This document shows positions 60,196 to 64,000 of a stretch of DNA of 64,000 nucleotides, one piece after another; within the stretch, counting starts at the first letter, position 1, and each line of letters begins with the position of its first letter. The DNA is taken from contig NZ_FNCF01000007.1 in NCBI RefSeq assembly GCF_900100695.1, positions 62,001 through 126,000 of the forward strand. The letters run 5' to 3'. The position numbers and the translations under genes were made by a program. The DNA is from Klenkia brasiliensis (GTDB lineage: Bacteria > Actinomycetota > Actinomycetes > Mycobacteriales > Geodermatophilaceae). Under the pieces are notes generated by a model, which was given only the letters and a program-made list of their open reading frames with translations, had not been told where the DNA came from and did no database searches.

Positions 60196-61787
60196 CGGGC
60201 CGACGCCGTCATGGTGAAGCCGTCGTAGTCGTCGGCCACCACCCGCTCGAGGATGCGCTTGTAGCCCCGGACGCCGCCGACGTAGGGGGTGAACACCCGT
60301 GGCTTGCCGGGGACGTCGTCGCCCATGTAGTAGCTGCGCGCCCGCGGGTAGAGGGTGGCCTCGGCCCGTTCGTTGACGTGCGCCACCCAGCCGCTCTCGG
60401 CCTCCGGGGTCACCTGCACGACACCGGCGCCTCGGGCCGCCGCCGCGTCGAGCAGGTCGGCGATCCAGTCCACGTGCTGCTCGATGCTCAGCAGCACGTT
60501 CGACAGCAGCGACGGGCTGCCCGGACCGGCGACCAGGAACATGTTCGGGAACCCGGCGACCTGCAGGCCCAGGTAGGTGCGCGGCCCGGCGGCCCACGCC
60601 TCGCGCAGGGTCTGCCCGTCCCGGCCGACGATCTCGGGCTTGAGCAGCGCACCGGTCATCGCGTCGAACCCGGTGGCGAAGACGACGACGTCGAGCTCGA
60701 TCTCCCGCTCCGCGGTCTGCAGGCCCCGCTCGGTGAAGCCGGTGACCGGGGTGTCCCGGACGTCGACCAGCTCCACGTCGTCGCGGTTGAAGGTCTCGAA
60801 GTAGCCGGAGTCGACCGGTGGCCGTTTCGCGCCGAACGGGTAGCCCTGCGGCAGCAGGTGCGGCAGCAGCTCGGGCTTGGTCACCTTGGCGGCGATCCGC
60901 TCGCGCACGTAGTCGGCGACCGTGTCGTTGGCGCGCTCGTCCAGCATCAGGTCCCGGTAGCTGAGCAGGAACCCGAACCCGGTGGTGGGCCACTGCTCGT
61001 CGTAGTGCCGGCGCCGCTCCTCGGGGGTGACCTCCAGCGCCGACTGGCGCACGACCGGGAAGCTCAGGCCGGTCGGGGAGTTACGGGCGGCCTCCCGGCG
61101 CTCGCGGTAGACCGCCTTGACCGCGGCGTCCTCCTCGTCGTCGACCGGTGCGTTGGTGGCCGGGATGGAGAAGTTGGGCGTGCGCTGGAAGACCGTCAGG
61201 TGGGCGGCCTGCTCGGCGACGACCGGCACCAGCTGGGTGCCCGAGGAGCCGGTGCCGATGACGCCGACCCGCTGCCCGGTCAGGTCGACGCCCTCGCGCG
61301 GCCAGCGGGCGGTGTGCAGCACGGTGCCGCGGTACCGGTCCTGGCCGGGGAGCTCGGGGTCCTTGGGGATGCTCAGCTGGCCCGTGGCCATGACGACGAA
61401 CCTGGCCCGCCAGGTGCCTGCGGAGGTCTCGACGTCCCAGCCGTCGTCGGCGAAGACCATCCGGGTGACCCGGGTGCGCAGGTGGACGTCGCGAGCCAGG
61501 TCGAAGCGCTCCACGACGTGGTCGATGTAGCGCAGGATCTCCGGCTGGGTGGCGTAGCGCTCGGTCCAGCGCCACTCCTGCTCCAGGTCGGGGTCGAAGC
61601 CGTAGGAGTAGTCGTGGCTGCGCACGTCGCAGCGCGCGCCCGGGTACCGGTTCCAGTGCCACACGCCGCCGATGCCGTCCCCGGCCTCGAGCACGGCGAC
61701 GCGGTACCCGCGTCCGCGCAGGGTGTGCAGCGCCCGCAGGCCGGCGAACCCGGCCCCCACCACGACGACGTCGACCTCGGTTGCCAT
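60192..61787 (-). CDS. Flavin-containing Baeyer-Villiger monooxygenase
   Basis: The protein has 531 residues from ATG 61787, chosen because it starts at the FAD fold (VVVVGAGFAG, 7-16). The BVMO fingerprint is present as YRGTVLHTARW (152-162; Tyr replaces the usual Phe). The NADPH Rossmann motif is GTGSSG (178-183), and VVFATGFDAMTGAL fits the family. It inserts oxygen next to a ketone using NADPH and O2, yielding an ester or lactone. Length fits cyclohexanone/steroid-type class B BVMOs. It is the first gene of a coupled operon with acyl-CoA ligases. The candidate operator E overlaps its putative -10 (GACAAT at 61815-61820). Confidence 0.92.
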   Translation of the reverse strand: MATEVDVVVVGAGFAGLRALHTLRGRGYRVAVLEAGDGIGGVWHWNRYPGARCDVRSHDYSYGFDPDLEQEWRWTERYATQPEILRYIDHVVERFDLARDVHLRTRVTRMVFADDGWDVETSAGTWRARFVVMATGQLSIPKDPELPGQDRYRGTVLHTARWPREGVDLTGQRVGVIGTGSSGTQLVPVVAEQAAHLTVFQRTPNFSIPATNAPVDDEEDAAVKAVYRERREAARNSPTGLSFPVVRQSALEVTPEERRRHYDEQWPTTGFGFLLSYRDLMLDERANDTVADYVRERIAAKVTKPELLPHLLPQGYPFGAKRPPVDSGYFETFNRDDVELVDVRDTPVTGFTERGLQTAEREIELDVVVFATGFDAMTGALLKPEIVGRDGQTLREAWAAGPRTYLGLQVAGFPNMFLVAGPGSPSLLSNVLLSIEQHVDWIADLLDAAAARGAGVVQVTPEAESGWVAHVNERAEATLYPRARSYYMGDDVPGKPRVFTPYVGGVRGYKRILERVVADDYDGFTMTASAR

Positions 61788-61814
61788 GCCTCGACTGTGG
61801 TCGTGGACACAGCC

Positions 61815-61839
61815 ATTGTCAACAACTACGTTGACCAAC
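61815..61839. promoter_or_regulatory. Operator-like palindrome E between BVMO operon and crotonase gene
   Basis: GTCAAC (61818-61823), six bases, then GTTGAC (61830-61835): the same core and spacing as site D at 53855-53872. Each half is itself part of a small palindrome (TTGT-ca-ACAA and GTTG-ac-CAAC). It overlaps a GACAAT -10 candidate for the BVMO operon and lies 35 bases before the crotonase start. Confidence 0.6.
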
Positions 61840-61870
61840 GACGGGTCGACGACGACGCAGGGAGACCGCA

Positions 61871-62794
61871 ATGGGCCGCAGGGTGACCAACCCCTCGATG
61901 CTGACCTACGAGAAGGAGGGCCGGATCGCCACGATGACGCTGAACCGGCCCGACCGGGGCAACGCGTTGTGCCGCCAGCTGCGCGACGAGATGGACGACG
62001 TCCTCGACGACCTCGACTCCGACGACGACACCCGGGTGCTGATCGTGGCCAGCAACGGGAAGAACTTCTGCACCGGCTACGACCTCTCGGAGTGGGGCTA
62101 CCTCTGGGGCACCGGTGAGCCCTCGCGCCCCGAGGACAGTCGCCCGCACCGTCGCGCCCCGATCTTCAGCCGCCGCGAGTTCCACGAGTCCCGCGAGCGC
62201 TGGATGCGGCTGTGGCGCATCCGGCAGGCCACGGTCGGCGTCGTGCGCGGGGCCTGCGTGGCCGGTGGCCTGGACCTGGCCGGTGTGCTGGACGTCGTGT
62301 TCGCCGCCGACGACGCGACCTTCGGCCAGCCCGAGGCCCGCACGATGGGGGAGATCCACACCTTCGGCATGTGGCCGGTGCACCTGGGCATGCGCAAGAC
62401 CAAGGAGTGGCTGTTCACCGGCGACTCGATGACCGGCACCGAGGCCGAGCAGCTCGGCCTGGTGAACAAGGCCGTGCCGGCCGACGAGGTGATGGCGGTG
62501 GCCCGGGCGTATGCCGAGCGGATCAGCCACGTGCCGCTGGAGATGCTCTACAGCCACAAGGAGGCGACCAACCGCTGGTGGGACGCCATGGGCATCGCCT
62601 CGGCGATCGCGGCGGCCAACGACGCCGACGCGATGGCGATCGCCGGGCCCTCGATGGCCGACTTCGAGCGCATCCAGCGGGCCGACGGCGTCCGCGCGGC
62701 GGTGGAGGACCGCGACGAGCCCTTCTCCCACCACCGCACGTACTGGGAGGCCTACCAGGCCGGCCGGGCGGCGGAGCGGGCCGACCGGGGATGA
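61871..62794 (+). CDS. Enoyl-CoA hydratase/isomerase family protein
   Basis: The product has 307 residues, somewhat long for a crotonase (about 260), with AGGGAGA before the ATG. The oxyanion-hole motifs are GKNFCTGYDLSEWG and RGACVAGGLDLAGVLDVV, and GQPEARTMGEIHTFGMWPVHLGMRKTKE forms the substrate loop. The insert after residue ~75 (WGTGEPSRPEDSRPHRRAPIF-like) and the C-terminal extension account for the length. It diverges from the BVMO operon across site E and ends in a strong terminator. Confidence 0.88.
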   Translation: MGRRVTNPSMLTYEKEGRIATMTLNRPDRGNALCRQLRDEMDDVLDDLDSDDDTRVLIVASNGKNFCTGYDLSEWGYLWGTGEPSRPEDSRPHRRAPIFSRREFHESRERWMRLWRIRQATVGVVRGACVAGGLDLAGVLDVVFAADDATFGQPEARTMGEIHTFGMWPVHLGMRKTKEWLFTGDSMTGTEAEQLGLVNKAVPADEVMAVARAYAERISHVPLEMLYSHKEATNRWWDAMGIASAIAAANDADAMAIAGPSMADFERIQRADGVRAAVEDRDEPFSHHRTYWEAYQAGRAAERADRG

Positions 62795-62798
62795 CCGC

Positions 62799-62838
62799 CG
62801 CGACCGCGGCCCGGCGACGCTGCCGGGCCGCGGTCGCG
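62799..62838. terminator. Strong bidirectional hairpin between convergent genes
   Basis: CGCGACCGCGGCCCGGC pairs with 62822-62838 over 17 perfect base pairs around a 6-base loop. It lies 4 bases after the crotonase stop and 6 bases from the aldehyde dehydrogenase stop, so it can serve both. Confidence 0.75.
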
Positions 62839-62844
62839 GGGCGC

Positions 62845-64000
62845 CTACAGCTGGATGGCCTTGGTCTCCAGGAACTCCTCGATGCCCGCGGCGCCGGCCT
62901 CCCGGCCCAGGCCCGACTGCTTGTACCCACCGAACGGCGCGGCCGTATCGAACGCCCCGCCGTTGACCTGGACCTGGCCGGCCTGCAGCTGCCGAGCCAC
63001 CCGCAGCGCCCGGTCGCGGTCACCGGACCACACGGCCGCGGCCAAGCCGTAGACGGTGTCGTTGGCGATGGACACCGCCTCGGCCTCGTCGCCGTAGGGC
63101 AGGATCGCCACGACCGGCCCGAAGATCTCCTCCCGGGCGATGGTCATGTCGTTGCGGACGTCGGAGAACACCGTCGGCTGCACGAACCAGCCGGTGTCGC
63201 GACCGGTGTCCAACCCGCCCGTGACCAGCGTGGCGCCCTCGTCGATGCCGGCCTGGATGTAGCCCCGCACCTTGTCGTGCTGCACCTTGCTCACGAGCGG
63301 GCCGATGACGGTGCCTTCCTCGTCCCAGGCCCCGATCGAGTAGGTGCCGGCGATCCGGGCGGCGATCTCCTCGGCCTCCGCCAACCGGTCGGCCGGCACG
63401 AGCACGCGGGTCAGGGCGGTGCATGCCTGCCCGCAGTTCAGCCCCACCGAGTTGGCGAAACCGCCGGCGATGGCCTCCTCGAGGTCGGCGTCGTCCAGGA
63501 CCACGTTGGCCGACTTGCCGCCCAGCTCCAGCGCCACCCGCTTGACCGACCCCGCGGCCACCTCGGCGATCCGCTTCCCGGCCCGCGTGGAGCCGGTGAA
63601 GGACACCATCGCGACGTCGGGGTGGGCGACCAGCGCCTCGCCGACGACCGGACCCACGCCGCTGACCAGGTTGAACACCCCGGCGGGCAGGCCGACCTCG
63701 TCCATGACACCGGCGATGGCGTGCACCAGCAGCGGAGCGACCTCGGAGGGCTTGACCACCACGGTGCAGCCGGCCGCGAACGCCGCCGCCACCTTCAGCG
63801 CCACCTGGTGGGCCGGGAAGTTCCATGGCGTGATGCAGCCGACGACCCCGATCGGCTCCTTCACCACCAGCGAGTTGCCCACCTCCTGCCCACCGAAGTC
63901 GTAGCTGCGGGCGAGGTCGGCGTAGAAGCCGAAGTTGAAGATCGGCAGGCCCAGCTGCACGAGCTTGGAGGCCTCGACCGGGCCGCCCACGTCGCGCGAG
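62845..64000 (-). CDS. Aldehyde dehydrogenase (5' end off the right edge)
   Basis: The visible 384 C-terminal residues include [43 protein letters not shown], the general base Glu in [17 protein letters not shown], the nucleophilic Cys in [16 protein letters not shown], and [13 protein letters not shown]. These are standard NAD(P)-dependent aldehyde dehydrogenase motifs. The frame stays open to the window end, and about 90 N-terminal residues are missing. In this island it could oxidise an aldehyde made from an ester or alcohol product of the BVMO route. Confidence 0.9.
   Translation of the reverse strand, partial: SRDVGGPVEASKLVQLGLPIFNFGFYADLARSYDFGGQEVGNSLVVKEPIGVVGCITPWNFPAHQVALKVAAAFAAGCTVVVKPSEVAPLLVHAIAGVMDEVGLPAGVFNLVSGVGPVVGEALVAHPDVAMVSFTGSTRAGKRIAEVAAGSVKRVALELGGKSANVVLDDADLEEAIAGGFANSVGLNCGQACTALTRVLVPADRLAEAEEIAARIAGTYSIGAWDEEGTVIGPLVSKVQHDKVRGYIQAGIDEGATLVTGGLDTGRDTGWFVQPTVFSDVRNDMTIAREEIFGPVVAILPYGDEAEAVSIANDTVYGLAAAVWSGDRDRALRVARQLQAGQVQVNGGAFDTAAPFGGYKQSGLGREAGAAGIEEFLETKAIQL

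Overview
The window is a very GC-rich (well over 70% by eye), tightly packed chromosomal segment. GTG starts, 4-base stop/start overlaps, a KdpFABC system, an LAxTG sortase substrate, ECF sigma and zinc anti-sigma genes, many FadD/FadE/EchA-type genes and several apparently leaderless mRNAs point to an actinobacterium. Gene content and style fit Geodermatophilaceae (Blastococcus, Geodermatophilus, Modestobacter). That family assignment is inference from gene style, not from a marker gene.

Layout. 1-11 kb: a MetE-like methyltransferase (cut by the left edge), a GH63-type glycosidase, a membrane adenylate cyclase followed 7 bases later by a D-lactate/D-2-hydroxyacid dehydrogenase, a K+ channel with RCK domains, an acyl-CoA synthetase and an LAxTG surface protein. 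11-24.7 kb: a sugar-porter MFS gene, then an acyl-CoA catabolic island (crotonase, FadD, SDR, TetR, two coupled acyl-CoA dehydrogenases, crotonase, three-subunit molybdenum hydroxylase of PaoABC type). The TetR gene sits beside one of three near-identical 22-bp candidate operators. 24-33 kb: MarR/YceI, an alpha/beta hydrolase, a MauE-DsbA pair, TypA/BipA, DUF5994 and DUF1684 proteins, two SDR-type proteins, and a GNAT gene with an in-frame stop. 34-39 kb: a TauE/SafE exporter with a cysteine-containing leader peptide, and a DUF47-Pit-MFS operon with a three-unit PHO box. 39-45 kb: a SigC-like ECF sigma factor diverging from a zinc anti-sigma factor that is translationally coupled to CopCD; YcnI, Sco1 and a His-containing membrane protein follow. 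45-53.6 kb: an M23 peptidase, KdpED on the minus strand, and a divergent kdp operon that starts with two tiny membrane peptides. 53.7-64 kb: tRNA-Ala(GGC), then a second catabolic island: MBL-fold hydrolase, thiolase, a minus-strand operon of Baeyer-Villiger monooxygenase, acyl-CoA synthetase and a CoA ligase fused to an HSL-family esterase, then a divergent crotonase and an aldehyde dehydrogenase cut by the right edge.

How the parts work together. In the second island the genes read as a route from ketones through esters or lactones and hydroxy-acids to CoA thioesters, beta-oxidation and thiolysis. The same palindrome (GTCAAC-N6-GTTGAC) lies before both the MBL gene and the BVMO/crotonase divergent pair. 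The first island has its own TetR regulator and operator set. The sigma/copper block, the Pho block, the sulfur block and the kdp block each place a recognisable regulatory element next to the genes it probably controls. No insertion sequence, prophage or CRISPR array was seen, and no intergenic stretch exceeds about 300 bases.
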